A stretch of 64,000 bases of DNA from Neoarius graeffei (GCF_027579695.1 NC_083587.1:60914738-60978737); one strand, 5' to 3'. Shown: positions 11,986 through 23,574, counted from the stretch's first letter. Numbers and translations are program-made. Notes: generated from the letters alone by a model not told the origin.

Positions 11986-12117
11986 TGTTGTAATTATTAT
12001 TATTCAAGTGCCTAATTATTATATTTACTTTTTATCCATTTATAGGTACATTTCAGTTCATGTTCTGAAATGTCCATGAAACAAGTGAGCTCCTGTTCTT
12101 ATTTACATTACAGCAGC
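11375..12117. other. Intergenic or intronic DNA with (AAT)n
   Basis: No gene seen. A run of about 17 AAT units lies at 11934-11986. Confidence 0.7.
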
Positions 12118-12119
12118 TA

Positions 12120-13679
12120 CAACCCCGATTCCAAAAAAGTTGGGACAAAGTACAAGTTGTAAATAAAAACGGAATGCAATAATTTACAAATCTCAAAAAC
12201 TGATATTGTATTCACAATAGAACATCGACAACATATCAAATGTCGAAAGTGAGACATTTTGAAATTTCATGCCAAATATTGGCTCATTTGAAATTTCATG
12301 ACAGCAACACATCTCAAAAAAGTTGGGACAGGGGCAATAAGAGGCTGGAAAAGTTAAAGGTACAAAAAAGGAACAGCTGGAGGATCAAATTGCAACTCAT
12401 TAGGTCAATTGGCAATAGGTCATTAACATGGCTGGGTATAAAAAGAGCATCTTGGAGTGGCAGCGGCTCTCAGAAGTAAAGATGGGAAGAGGATCACCAA
12501 TCCCCCTAATTCTGCGCCGACAAATAGTGGAGCAATATCAGAAAGGAGTTCGACAGTGTAAAATTGCAAAGAGTTTGAACATATCATCTACAGTGCATAA
12601 TATCATCAAAAGATTCAGAGAATCTGGAAGAATCTCTGTGCGTAAGGGTCAAGGCCGGAAAACCATACTGGGTGCCCGTGATCTTCGGGCCCTTAGACGG
12701 CACTGCATCACATACAGGCATGCTTCTGTATTGGAAATCACAAAATGGGCTCAGGAATATTTCCAGAGAACATTATCTGTGAACACAATTCACCGTGCCA
12801 TCCGTCGTTGCCAGCTAAAACTCTATAGTTCAAAGAAGAAGCCGTATCTAAACACGATCCAGAAGCGCAGACGTCTTCTCTGGGCCAAGGCTCATTTAAA
12901 ATGGACTGTGGCAAAGTGGAAAACTGTTCTGTGGTCAGACGAATCAAAATTTGAAGTTCTTTATGGAAATCAGGGACGCCATGTCATTCGGACTAAAGAG
13001 GAGAAGGACGACCCAAGTTGTTATCAGCGCTCAGTTCAGAAGCCTGCATCTCTGATGGTATGGGGTTGCATTAGTGCGTGTGGCATGGGCAGCTTACACA
13101 TCTGGAAAGACACCATCAATGCTGAAAGGTATATCCAGGTTCTAGAGCAACATATGCTCCCATCCAGACGACGTCTCTTTCAGGGAAGACCTTGCATTTT
13201 CCAACATGACAATGCCAAACCACATACTGCATCAATTACAGCATCATGGCTGCGTAGAAGAAGGGTCCGGGTACTGAACTGGGCGCATCATAAAACGGAA
13301 GATATGACAAAAAAGACCTAAGACAGTTGAGCAACTAGAATCCTACATTAGACAAGAATGGGTTAACATTCCTATCCCTAAACTTGAGCAACTTGTCTCC
13401 TCAGTCCCCAGACGTTTACAGACTGTTGTAAAGAGAAAAGGGGATGTCTCACAGTGGTAAACATGGTCTTGTCCCAACTTTTTTGAGATGTGTTGTTGTC
13501 ATGAAATTTAAAATCACCTAATTTTTCTCTTTAAATGATACATTTTCTCAGTTTAAACATTTGATATGTCATCTATGTTCTATTCTGAATAAATATGGAA
13601 TTTTGAAACTTCCACATCATTGCATTCCGTTTTTATTTACAGTTTGTACTTTGTCCCAACTTTTTTGGAATTGGGGTTG
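12120..13679 (+). mobile_element. Tc1-like element (family N), copy A
   Basis: Inverted ends beginning CAACCCC(G/A)ATTCCAAAAAAG, flanked by TA at 12118-12119 and 13680-13681, bound a 1560-bp element with a damaged transposase gene. Copies B (15346-16950) and C (48262-49854) belong to the same family. A second internal inverted repeat (TCATGACA(G/A)CAACACATCTC with AAAAAAGTTGGGACA) lies about 180 bp inside each end, giving the two transposase-binding blocks per end typical of IR/DR Tc1 elements. Confidence 0.93.
12428..13460 (+). pseudogene. Tc1-like transposase, catalytic Glu deleted
   Basis: DDE transposase acting by cut-and-paste at TA. An N-terminal paired-like helix-turn-helix region starts either at 12428 or, more likely, at the MGRGSP codon at 12482. 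The first two catalytic Asp residues are visible in WSDESK and FQHDNAKPH. About 43 bp are missing near 13281 compared with copies B and C. This deletes the SPDLSPIEN segment with the third catalytic residue and shifts the frame, so the 297-aa ORF ends in unrelated residues. The remaining C-terminus continues in another frame to about 13460, where GDVSQW is followed by a stop. Inactive as encoded. Confidence 0.92.
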
Positions 13680-13734
13680 TATAAATATTCGTTCCCTCAC
13701 TCGTTTCACTTGTTGTATTTCTCTCTTTGGAAAT

Positions 13735-14112
13735 CTCATCTCATCTCATTATCTCTAGCCGCTTTATCCTTCTACAGGGTTGCAGGCAAGCTGGAGCCTA
13801 TCCCAGCTGACTACGGGCGAAAGGCGGGGTACACCCTGGACAAGTCGCCAGGTCATCACAGGGCTGACACATAGACACAGACAACCATTCACACTCACAT
13901 TCACACCTACGGTCAATTTAGAGTCACCAGTTAACCTAACCTGCATGTCTTTGGACTGTGGGGGAAACCGGAGCACCCGGAGGAAACCCACGCGGACACG
14001 GGGAGAACATGCAAACTCCACACAGAAAGGCCCTTGCCGGCCCCGGGGCTCGAACCCAGGACCTTCTTGCTGTGAGGCGACAGCGCTAACCACTACACCA
14101 CCGTGCCGCCCC
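13735..14112 (-). mobile_element. V-SINE-type retroposon 4
   Basis: Minus-strand full-length copy with perfect 12-bp duplication CTCTTTGGAAAT at 13723-13734 and 14113-14124. It inserted about 55 bp beyond Tc1 copy A. Confidence 0.92.
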
Positions 14113-14629
14113 CTCTTTGGAAATTAATAAGACAAAAACAAACAAATAAACAAACAAACAAACTCATTAGCTACAAATTAGTATGCATAAACTCCTCAGT
14201 TGTGAAGACTTTCCCATGTGTAAAACTTAACTGCGTACAATACACACACAAGGTATGGTTATAAAGGAACAAGAAATAAATGCTATATTGTAGCTGTTGC
14301 CATAGAAATGGCATTTTCTATAATTCGTGGCTGCACTATTTTCTGAGAACTAATCACCGCCTTCTGACTAATCAGACGTCACATAGAAGAGCAGTGACAT
14401 TTCTTAATTCTCGAAAAAAAAGCTGAGTGCAAAAGTTTACACAGCCCTCCTGCCTGTGATGATGTCACTATTGTCTTAAAAATTATCACAAAAAATAGTA
14501 ATAATTTAATCATTGAAAAGCTGCGGTATGAATAATAACAAGACCATCAATGGTGGCGTAGCTCACTCCGGCCCCGTCTAGTCGATTTATAGTTGTTAGT
14601 CGAGGCCCTCTGCCTCCAAAACGGCGAGG

Positions 14630-14995
14630 AATTGACTGAGGAACTGAGAAAATGTGATTTTTTATTGAACTGCTTGTTAAGGCTTAATTAGTCCATAACG
14701 TCATTAATAATTGTAATGAAGCAAATCTGGGTCAAAATTATATGCACCCTAGGTACCCTTACCTTCATGCCAGAAAGAATCAAAATTGGTGAATTATTGA
14801 GGGAGAAGAAGCGATTTGTGTGGAAACTGCTCGTTAGGGATTGATGAATTACTCCATATCTTCATTATTAATTGGATTATGCAAATTTGGGTAGAAGCCA
14901 TATGCACCACAGGCAGACCAACCTTCCTGCCAAAAAGAATAAAAATCGGTGAAGAACTGAGAGAGAAGAAGCAATTTTTGTGAAATGTGGATAAC
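14630..14995 (+). repeat. Two-copy tandem repeat, about 160 bp
   Basis: Two diverged direct units begin near 14655 and 14815. Shared blocks include AACTGCT(T/C)GTTA(A/G)GG, GCAAATCTGGGT / GCAAATTTGGGT, ATATGCACC and GCCA(G/A)AAAGAAT. No coding content. Origin unknown. Confidence 0.6.
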
Positions 14996-15000
14996 GCCAG

Positions 15001-15309
15001 ACAGATTAGATTAAATTAGATTAGATTAGATTAGATTAGATTAGATTAGATTAGATTAGATTAGATTAGATAGAACTTTATTGATCCCTTTGGGAGGGTT
15101 CCCTCAGGGAAATTAACATTCCAGCAGCATCATTACAGGATAAACAGAGAATAGAACATAGAGAAAAAAACTTCTAGATAAATTAAATGATTTACATATA
15201 CAAATATAAAAAGAATAAAATATGGGGAAGGTGGGCAGAAGGAGAGATATTGCACTTTATATTGCACATTGTCCAGTATTGCTTATTGATAAGCAAGGCT
15301 ACTGATGAG

Positions 15310-15340
<31 letters not shown>
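15001..15340 (-). mobile_element. LINE 3' end with (TAATC)n tail
   Basis: On the minus strand it ends CAAAGGGATCAATAAAGTTC followed by (TCTAA)n. This is the classic 3' terminus of fish CR1/L2/Rex-type LINEs, where the terminal short repeat is the reverse-transcription primer-recognition site. Only the 3' untranslated part is present. Confidence 0.65.
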
Positions 15341-15345
<5 letters not shown>

Positions 15346-15346
<1 letters not shown>

Positions 15347-16950
15347 AACCCCGATTCCAAAAAAGTTGGGACAAAGTACAACTTGTAAATAAAAACGTTA
15401 TGCAATGATGTGGAAGTTTCAAAATTCCATATTTTATTCAGAATAGAACATAGATGACATATCAAGTGTTTAAACTGAGAAAATGTATCATTTAAAGAGA
15501 AAAATTAGGTGATTTTAAATTTCATGACAACAACACATCTAAAAAAAGTTGGGACAAGGCCATGTTTACCACTGTGAGACATCCCCTTTTCTCTTTACAA
15601 CAGTCTGTAAACGTCTGGGGACTGAGGAGACAAGTTGCTCAAGTTTAGGGATAGGAATGTTAACCCATTCTTGTCTAATGTAGGATTCGAGTTGCTCAAC
15701 TGTCTTAGGTCTTTTTTGTCGTATCTTCCGTTTTATGATGCGCCAAATGTTTTCTATGGGTGAAAGATCTGGACTGCAGGCTGGCCAGTTCAGTACCCGG
15801 ACCCTTCTTCTACGCAGCCATAATGCTGTAATTGATGCAGTATGTGGTTTGGCATTGTCATGTTGGAAAATGCAAGGTCTTCCCTGAAAGAGACGTCGTC
15901 TGGACGGGAGCATATGTTGCTCTAGAACCTGGATATACCTTTCAGCATTGATGGTGTCTTTCCAGATGTGTAAGCTGCCCATGCCACACGCACTAATGCA
16001 ACCCCATACCATCAGAGATGCAGACTTCTGAACTGAGCGCTGATAACAACTTGGGTCGTCCTTCTCCTCTTTAGTCTGAATGACACGGCGTCCCTGATTT
16101 CCATAAAGAACTTTAATTTTTGATTCGTCTGACCACAGAACAGTTTTCCACTTTGCCACAGTCCATTTTAAATGAGCCTTGGCCCAGAGAAGACGTCTGC
16201 GCTTCTGGATCATGTTTAGATACGGCTTCTTCTTTGAACTATAGAGTTTTAGCTGGCAACGGCGGATGGCACGGTGAATTGTGTTCACAGATAATGTTCT
16301 CTGGAAATATTCCTGAGCCCATTTTGTGATTTCCAATACAGAAGCATGCCTGTATGTGATGCAGTGCCGTCTAAGGGCCCGAAGATCACGGGCACCCAGT
16401 ATGGTTTTCCGGCCTTGACTCTTACGCACAGAGATTCTTCCAGATTCTCTGAATCTTTTGATGATATTATGCACTTTAGATGATGATATGTTCAAACTCT
16501 TTGCAATTTTACACTGTCGAACTCCTTTCTGATATTGCTCCACTATTTGTCAGTGCAGAATTAGGGGGATTGGTGATCCTCTTCCCATCTTTACTTCTGA
16601 GAGCCGCTGCCACTCCAAGATGCTCTTTTTATACCCAGTCATGTTAATGACCTATTGCCAATTGACCTAATGAGTTGCAATTTGGTCCTCCAGCTGTTCC
16701 TTTTTTGTACCTTTAACTTTTCCAGCCTCTTATTGCCCCTGTCCCAACTTTTTTGAGATGTGTTGGTGCCATGAAATTTCAAATGAGCCAATATTTGGCA
16801 TGAAATTTCAAAATGTCTCACTTTCGACATTTGATATGTTGTCTATGCTCTATTGTGAATACAATATCAGTTTTTGAGATTTGTAAATTATTGCATTCCG
16901 TTTTTATTTACAATTTGTACCATGTCCCAACTTTTTTGGAATCGGGGTTG
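15346..16950 (-). mobile_element. Tc1-like element (family N), copy B
   Basis: A 1605-bp element with CAACCCCGATTCCAAAAAAG ends flanked by TA (15344-15345 and 16951-16952). It lies in an (AAT)n stretch that flanks it on both sides, so the target was probably a microsatellite. It is the best preserved copy at the catalytic domain. Confidence 0.93.
15566..16620 (-). pseudogene. Tc1-like transposase with early stop
   Basis: The 325-aa open frame (15566-16543) keeps all three catalytic residues: Asp139 in WSDESK, Asp229 in FQHDNAKPH and Glu264 in SPDLSPIEN, counted from the internal Met, with 34 residues between the second and third (DD34E). The true N-terminus, visible upstream in copy C as MGRGSPIPP, is cut off by a TGA where copy C has CGA, just before QIVEQ. 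This is a CpG-type transition. Translation from the internal Met would lose the start of the DNA-binding region, so it is probably inactive. Confidence 0.9.
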
Positions 16951-16952
16951 TA

Positions 16953-17919
16953 ATAATAATAATAATAATACATAATAATAAACAGTCTAAAAGTTTAACT
17001 GTGTGATTGAGTGTATGTAGGAAGCCATGGGTGTCAAAAACAAGTATGCAGTGTGTGTGAGGGCTGAGGAGCCAACACTAGGGTGGACGTGACATTTACT
17101 TGTTCCAGTCATCCTCCATTATTGAAGAGTATTTGAATGAGTTTGAGTCCAAACCCCCGAGTTGGCTCTTCAGGGCAGAAATAATTGGAAGCGGTGGGCC
17201 TGGAGGAGCGTGCGTCTTCACCCTGTTCAATTATTCACACATAGCCTAATTGAGTTGTTGCGTTTTAAATATTAAATAATAAACGCTGAATGCGGAATGG
17301 AAACACGTATGTAAGTAAGTGAAAAATGGAAGACGGCTCGAGTAAATAACAGACCGTGTTCCAGCCTGAAGTGTCCAGCCCTGCAAAGAAGATAAATGCA
17401 CTGGGAAAGGAAAGTGTGTGTTCGGTTTTAACAAGCTGTAATGCATATGTAGTGTGCTGCAGCATTTTTCTTCCAGTTTGTCATGTTTATACTTTAAGCA
17501 GTATATTTGCAGGGTGTGATCGTAACCCAAAATGTCTGTGTTTGGCATCCGTCTGTCCAGAGATCTGAGATCATGTTGACGGACGCACTGTTTGATCTCA
17601 TTACACACCTCTGTGGACCGATGGAGCGCCTCAGGCCCAAATTTAATCTGAGACGCTCATCGTTTATCAAAGCAGCAAAAGGTTTATTCATGACAGTAAA
17701 ATCACAGGATGTCTGAGCAAGACGGGAAATGTTCTTAATCGGCTGTGATTGCATATTATCAGTCGTCTAACGGTGTCGGATTTAATGTTCCTGAAGATGG
17801 ACCGGGAGATTTTCCAACGATCTCGCTGATCTTTTACTCAGGCTAATCTGTCCAAAAGGATGATGAGCCGTTGCCATGGTGTGGCGTCCATCATCTGTCC
17901 GTCATCCACAATTCAGTTA
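16953..17919. other. No recognisable gene
   Basis: Several overlapping short ORFs at 17246-17754 on both strands shadow each other. None shows a domain or splice context that I can support. Confidence 0.5.
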
Positions 17920-18240
17920 AATCATATCTCCTCTGTCAGTTCTCCATGGATTTCTGTTCTGATTGTTTTGTTTGAAAGAACTCATCACTCCATACAAAAC
18001 TTGGTCATTGTTTGTCAAAATCTTTTAGCTAACAAGTTACTAATTAGGGCAAATTAACAAATTATCCAGGCGTCTTACTAGAATTTTATCTCCTCTCTGA
18101 TTTCTCATTCGATTTTGGTTCTGATCGATGTTTTGGGTCGATCTTCCCATGAGGAACAAAACGTCGTTGTTTGTTTGTTTCCAACTTTTCATTTCCGGTT
18201 AAATCGTATCTCCTCCCTCCTTCAGTTCTCAATGGAATTC

Positions 18241-18614
18241 ATCTCATCTCATTATCGCTAGCCGCTTTATCCTGTTCTACAGGGTCGCAGGCAAGCTGGA
18301 GCCCATCCCAGCTGACTACGGGCGAAAGGCGGGGTACACCCTGGACAAGCCGCCAGGTCATCACAGGGCTGACACATAGACACAGACAACCATTCACACT
18401 CACATTCACACCTACGCTCAATTTAGAGTCACCAGTTAACCTAACCTGCATGTCTTTGGACTGTGGGGGAAACCGGAGCACCTGGAGGAAACCCACGTGG
18501 ACACGGGGAGAACATGCAAACTCCGCACAGAAAGGCCCTCGCCGGCCCCGGGGCTCGAACCCGGACCTTCTTGCTGTGAGGCGACAGCGCTAACCACTAC
18601 ACCACCGTGTCGCC
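18241..18614 (-). mobile_element. V-SINE-type retroposon 5
   Basis: Minus-strand copy inside the middle unit of the triplication. Flanks CTCAATGGAATT (about 18229-18240) and CTCAATGGATTT (18615-18626) form a near-perfect duplication. The sister units read CAATGGATTTCAGT, confirming the pre-insertion sequence. Confidence 0.9.
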
Positions 18615-18790
18615 CTCAATGGATTTCAGTTCTGATTGTTTCGTTTGAAAGACCTTCTGCAAAACACTTGGTCATTGTATTGTAAAATGTTTGCTAACGA
18701 ACTGCTAATTAAGTCACCTTAATGAGTTTTGGAACTTCTCATTAGAATTGTATCTCCTCTCGCAGTGCTCACCTGATTTCAGTTCTGGGG

Positions 18791-18910
18791 TGGGTTTCCC
18801 AAAAGCATCATAGCACAATGATCATCGTTAAATGGTAGAGCAAGCATCACAATGAACACTCTCTCTCCGAGTTAAGATGCTCTAGCGTTAAGAGGCTTTT
18901 GGGAAACCCA
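18791..18910. mobile_element. Small palindromic MITE
   Basis: Ends TGGGTTTCCCAAAAGC and GCTTTTGGGAAACCCA are perfect inverted repeats of 16 bp, with a 120-bp total length. The sister tandem units lack it, so it inserted after the triplication. Confidence 0.72.
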
Positions 18911-19340
18911 GCCCTGATCAATGTTTTGGGGAGATATTCCCTCGAGAAACAAAACTCGGTCGTTGGTTGGTTGATTTTCTTATTGTAAACAATTTGTTTA
19001 CAACTTTGTTTATTTTCAGTTAAATCGTGTCTCCTCCCTCCCTCAGTTTTCAATGGATTTCAGTCCGGATTGTTTTATTTGAAAGAACTCGACCTTCTGC
19101 ACAAAACTTGGTCAATGTATTGTCAAATTTTACTAACAAACTGGTCATTCGGTCAACTTAACACATTTTCTTCTGACTAGAATTGTATCTCCTCTCTCAT
19201 TTATCATGCGAATTCAGTTCTGATGGATGTTTCGGGTCGATCTTCTCTCGGGGAACAAAATGTAGTCCTTTGTTGATTTTCCTGTTGTAAACAATTTGTC
19301 GTGGACGTTGGTCCTCTCTCACATTGTCACATTTCAGTTC

Positions 19341-19769
19341 TGTTTGATATTTTGGTCGTCATGGTTGTTTTGATGGCGGGCCAGATGAGCGAATACGTCC
19401 TTGACGTTGTTTTTTTCTCCACATCATTGACTTTTTCTTAAGATTTGCTGGTTAAACTGAAAAGCTGTTCTCATAACAAGCTTCGTAACAAATAAATAAA
19501 TTATTTTTGAGAATTTGAACTGGAAAAAATCTCAAGCCCCGCCCTGTTATCGTATCCATAACTTCTCCTATTTTTTTCGCTTCTTAGCTCCTCCTACTGA
19601 GAAAACTGAGAAAGGATGTAAATAACTGAAAGAAAGACAGGAGGAATGAATGATTTCAACCTAAAAAGCCATCACATCATTCACTGAAGTGTCTCTTTAA
19701 AGTGACCATTGTGGCTTCACTGGTTACAGCTGGAAAACATCTGGGTTGTTGTACATGTACTGTATATCA
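19341..19769. other. No recognisable gene
   Basis: No supported feature. Confidence 0.5.
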
Positions 19770-20345
19770 CACACCTCCAAAAAAGCAGATGTCGATAACG
19801 AAATCCAGTGCAGACTCAACGCAGAAAGTGCAGCATTTGTTCGTCTCAGAACAAGTTTTTGATAATAAAGACCTTTTCATGAGAACCAAGATTAAGGTCT
19901 ACAAAGCAATAATAATACCCAGTCTATCTTATATGGATCTGAGACCTGGGTAACCTACAGTCATCATCTAAAGAGCCTTGAGCAATATCATCAAGGATGC
20001 CTGCGAAAGATCTTCAACATCAAATGGATGGACAGATGCACTAACGACAGTGTCTTAGATGATACTAAAACAACCAGCATAGAAGCTATGATCATCAAAA
20101 GTAAATTGCGTTGGGCAGGTCATGAGTATAAGCGTCTGAGCAACGATTGTCTACCAAAGCAGATCTTGTTCTCAGAGCTCAAAGATGGCAAACGATCTCA
20201 AGGAGGATGACAAAAGTGCTTCAAAGACAATCTGAAGACTATCAACAGATCTTTCTGGAGATCCATGGTTTGTGAAGGTCATCAGAACTTTGAACAAGAA
20301 AGGAAAGACCATTGGGAGCAGCTATGAGCAGCTAGAAAGCAACGT
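19770..20345 (+). pseudogene. RTE/R4-like LINE ORF2 C-terminal remnant
   Basis: Across frameshifts the plus strand reads KIKVYKAIIIPSL, GSETWVTYSHHLKSLEQYHQ-like, CLRKIFNIKW, KSKLRWAGHEYKRLS and DGKRSQGG, ending near KDHWEQL. This order (YKA.I.P.LLYGSETW, LE.fH..CLR.I..I.W, LRW.GH, GKR..GG) is the region downstream of the RT active site in many fish endonuclease-reverse transcriptases. Frame changes occur near 19935 and 20208. Inactive. Confidence 0.75.
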
Positions 20346-20459
20346 CAGCCATCTACATGATGATTTTGCCTGATCTGTGTGCCTAAAGAGATGCAAGTCA
20401 TGCATTGGACTGTAGAGCCACGCAAGATCACATCAACCTTGATACACGAACATAGCAAG

Positions 20460-20995
20460 CAGAGGTCTTAAGGCCTCTTGCGACGAGGCTTTCGCAGACA
20501 GCTTTTCGCAGACAGTTGTAATTTATTGTTGAGCGGGGAGTAATAGGCATGTGCGATGTTATTCACTGCCACAACGCAAGGGGGCGCGAAGTCGCAAAAT
20601 CGCTAGGAGTAGTTGGTGGGTGTGGTTAGTGGAGTGTTTATCCTCCGGTTATTTATAATGACTAGAACTGGAGTCGTATAGATGTACGTACTTCCTCACT
20701 TCCTCGATCAACCGCTCTTCGTGCTGCTCCATCTTCGCTCGTGTTTTTAAAAATGGCGGTCGTGAAAACAAACCAAACCGGGAAAGTAGGGAAGCGGAAG
20801 TGCGTGTACAGCGGATGTAGAGTGGACCAATCAGAGCCCTCTTGTCTGCGACGCTGTCTGCGAGGCTTCTGCGGTGGTCACAATTTTTGGGAGGTGCGCG
20901 CAGAGCGTCTGCGAAGGTGGGGGGGGCTACGCAGACACTGTCTGCGACGCTATCTGCGAGGACTGGGTTGTCAGCATAAATTGGCCTTTACTCTA
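20460..20995. mobile_element. Putative MITE with repeated subterminal motifs
   Basis: The motif TCTGCGA(C/G) or its complement occurs many times near both edges (CGCAGACAG twice near 20490-20515; TCTGCGACGC-like four or more times in 20845-20965). The terminal inverted match (AAGGCC) is weak. Between them lies a promoter-like stretch before an ATG at about 20752. Boundaries and class (perhaps Harbinger-like) are uncertain. Confidence 0.4.
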
Positions 20996-21351
20996 TACTG
21001 AGGGATTGCCGAGAGAGAGAGAGAGATATCACACAGTTAAATGTTGACATTTTGCCCAAACACGATTCTACAGCAAGGCAGATTATGAATAGAATAGACT
21101 TTCATGAGTTACATGAACAAAATAGAACTCAAATGTCATGAAACACTGGGATGTTACCTGGGCAGCCATCTTTGTTTGGTTCATTTTTTTTTCTTTTGCG
21201 CAATTCTGAATTACTTTGCTTTCCAAAACCCTGCCTCCTGTCCTTAACATCATTTTAAACATCATTTTCATGTTAATTTGGTCATTTTTGTACATTCCCA
21301 CCCTAGCTCATTCTCTATGATCACACAACAGGCAGCAATTGGTGTAAGGGT

Positions 21352-21790
21352 AGTATCTCACTGGGCTGCAACAGCCCGCGACTAGTTGGAGACACAACAA
21401 TTGCGATAAAATATGCGTATTAGCGACAATTTTCACTTGGAATCACACTGAATTGATATTCGCATATTTTACCGTAATTGTTGTGTCTCCAACTAGTCGC
21501 AGGCTGTCACAGCCCGGCTTTCCCTCGGCAGGCAGGGAAGTAGAGGAAGCCTCACGGAAACTGACTTGAGAAGGGTTTGCGACGGCTTTGCGACACCAGC
21601 GATGCCTTTGCGGCTATTTTGAGAGAAATTTTGTCGCACGAATTTTTTGAACATGTTCAAAATTTCAGCGACGAAGGAGCGACACTTTGCAACTCATGCG
21701 AGGAAACTGAGAAGCCCCGCGAATGTTTCAAGACACTTTTGAAACTCTCGCGAATGACGTTCACAAGCTGTCGCAGCCCAGTGAGATACT
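21352..21790. mobile_element. MITE with internal long palindrome
   Basis: Termini AGTATCTCACTGGGCTGC and, reversed, the same with ACAGC/GACAGC following, form inverted repeats bounding 439 bp. Just inside the left end a second palindrome spans 21375-21510: GCGACTAGTTGGAGACACAA pairs with TTGTGTCTCCAACTAGTCGC. No transposase. Superfamily not determined. Confidence 0.7.
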
Positions 21791-22399
21791 GGCTTAAGGG
21801 TGAACTTCGCATGGAGGTGTTTCCTCCAAGAAACATAAATCCAACCATTATTTTAATCTTTTTGTCCTTGTGACATCACAGGGCAGTCGAATGCTCAGTC
21901 AGAGGAAAGCACACACTGTCCTAACTATCCTGTTTGTACTGACCACTTCTGTATTTGTCGTTATCCTCAATCCAGTCCAGAAGCTTTTGATTCCTCAGTA
22001 GTTCTTCCTCAAAAATGGCGGACTGAAATGGATTTCCAGGTCATGGCCTGGAGGGAGGGATTGAGGAATCAAGGTGGATCAGTTTGTGTTTTCGGAAGCA
22101 CCAATTGCATTATTACTCTTTCTCTCGTGGGTGTGATTTAGGGATTTGTCCTGGATGGAGTCACATGATAGTGAACCTTTGGACTTTACCTCAGTATAGT
22201 GTGCACATTTTGTCAGAATAGTTGGAAATGTGGGTGTGTTTCTGAATCCATATATGGAAACAACGGCAGCTTTGAGTTTTTGAAGCCAGTGTACATTAGT
22301 CATCCAGTAGGAAGAAGAAATCATTGGAATTTATATCTTATATACAGAAATGCTCTGAGTCCCATCACGTTACGCTAGTTGATGTTTTTGAAATATCTG
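21791..22399. other. No recognisable gene
   Basis: No supported feature. Confidence 0.5.
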
Positions 22400-22515
22400 T
22401 ATACAGGATACTACACAGTTGTGCAAAGATATGAAGTTTATATTCGAGTGGTAAATGGATATATTTTTCAACACGAGATGATAAACTTCATATCTTTGTG
22501 CCACTGTGTAATGTT
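22400..22515. repeat. Hairpin-forming inverted repeat
   Basis: ACACAGTTGTGCAAAGATAT...GAAGTTTA pairs with TAAACTTCATATCTTTGTGCCACTGTGT. The inner phrase TTTTTCAACACGAGA(T/A)GATAAAC recurs near 25400-25430, so this is probably the end of a dispersed element. Confidence 0.6.
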
Positions 22516-22689
22516 CTTTATATTATATAGACACATCCACCAAAAATAAAATAATAATACGCAAGTTAATCAAAATAATTTTAATTTTTAACTGGTACAC
22601 CATTTTGACAATGCACGTCTAGTCAGTAGGAAAACACTAGAAGAGACATCATCAGAGTGAAATATCAGCAATTATTATACACACAGGAC

Positions 22690-23235
22690 ACTTTTTTGAT
22701 GGAATAAAAACCCTTCTAGCGGGTTTCATTCATTTGGTTTGATAGCATGCAATATTGTTAGCATATCGCTTATCCTACACATATTACGCCACTTTCCCCA
22801 ATGGAGAATGAGTGTGCAATATTGTAACAGCATTGCACGTTGTCAAGACAACATGATCTCACACATTGGCGCCCATGCAAATATCCAATGACAAAAGTTT
22901 TCTGCTGCGTCTGCGCAGAATCATTTATTTGTCGGCAGGGAAAGAGAGAAGACGAGGCTAATCCAGTGCTACTGCTAGGATTAGCTATGCTATAATAAAG
23001 CACTAAATGAATAAACTGAAAACTGAAACTAAAGATGCGCTGAACACTTGAAAGGCTACCAAAACTTCATTATATATTCTTCAGGCATATTTGCAAGAGA
23101 AAAACATACCAACGGACATCAAAAAACTGGAAAAGAGACATGCCAGAGATGTAAAACTTCCGCGCTAATGAGTGACTGGGACAATTTGTAAATAAACATG
23201 GCCACCAGGTTTGCTTTGTTAAGCACGGAAGAGTT
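22690..23235 (-). repeat. Dispersed repeat R2, copy 2
   Basis: Inverted copy of 6060-6390, longer because of extra DNA at about 22895-23140. Shared blocks include GCGATATGCTAACAATATTG (minus-strand sense), GTTGTCTTGAC, GAGATGTAAAACTTCC and GGCCACCAGGTTTGCTT. Confidence 0.65.
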
Positions 23236-23248
23236 TGAGAAAATTTTG

Positions 23249-23574
23249 GCTGCCAGGTCGCTCTGTTGCGTGTAGCTGTCGATGTTGATTTTAAAAGTAA
23301 CTCAGTAAATTGCACAGGGAAATGAATACTTAAGTCTGAGTGAAAAATACTGTAGCGAGCGTGCAGCGTGGAAGAAGAGTCTGGAGACAGAAATCTTAGT
23401 TTCTTGGTCGTTAGCCTGTGCTACTTGCTCTTGATAGATAGCACTGGCTTGACTGCTTTATTAGCATATTAGCATCCTCTAACATGACTGATGAATGCTA
23501 CACCGGCTGGAAGGTGACTTCATTGCTGCGCTGACGGCGGTGACTCATGGTTAAGCTCGCATTGGCCTTTGAGT
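23249..23574 (+). repeat. Dispersed repeat R3, copy 2
   Basis: Same orientation and content as 11048-11374. It directly adjoins R2 copy 2, suggesting both belong to one larger old element. Confidence 0.8.

Larger units (their letters stand above)
17920..19340 (+). repeat. Diverged tandem triplication, about 300-bp unit
   Basis: Three units start near 17920, 18198 and 19019 with TAAATC(A/G)TATCTCCTC or TAAATCGTGTCTCC. Each is followed by GATTGTTT(T/C)GTTTGAAAG-type, CTTGGTCA(T/A)TG and TCTCCTCTC blocks. The middle unit is enlarged by a V-SINE (18241-18614) and a palindromic MITE (18791-18910). Confidence 0.7.

Noticed and set aside
13764-14127. Recurrent 80-125-aa ORFs beginning MEFACSPRVRVGFLRV or ISLSLAALSCSTGSQ on either strand, here and at every V-SINE copy
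   Set aside because: These are the V-SINE body read in its open frames. The same peptide pair occurs wherever the SINE is found, and the SINE is pol III-type non-coding.
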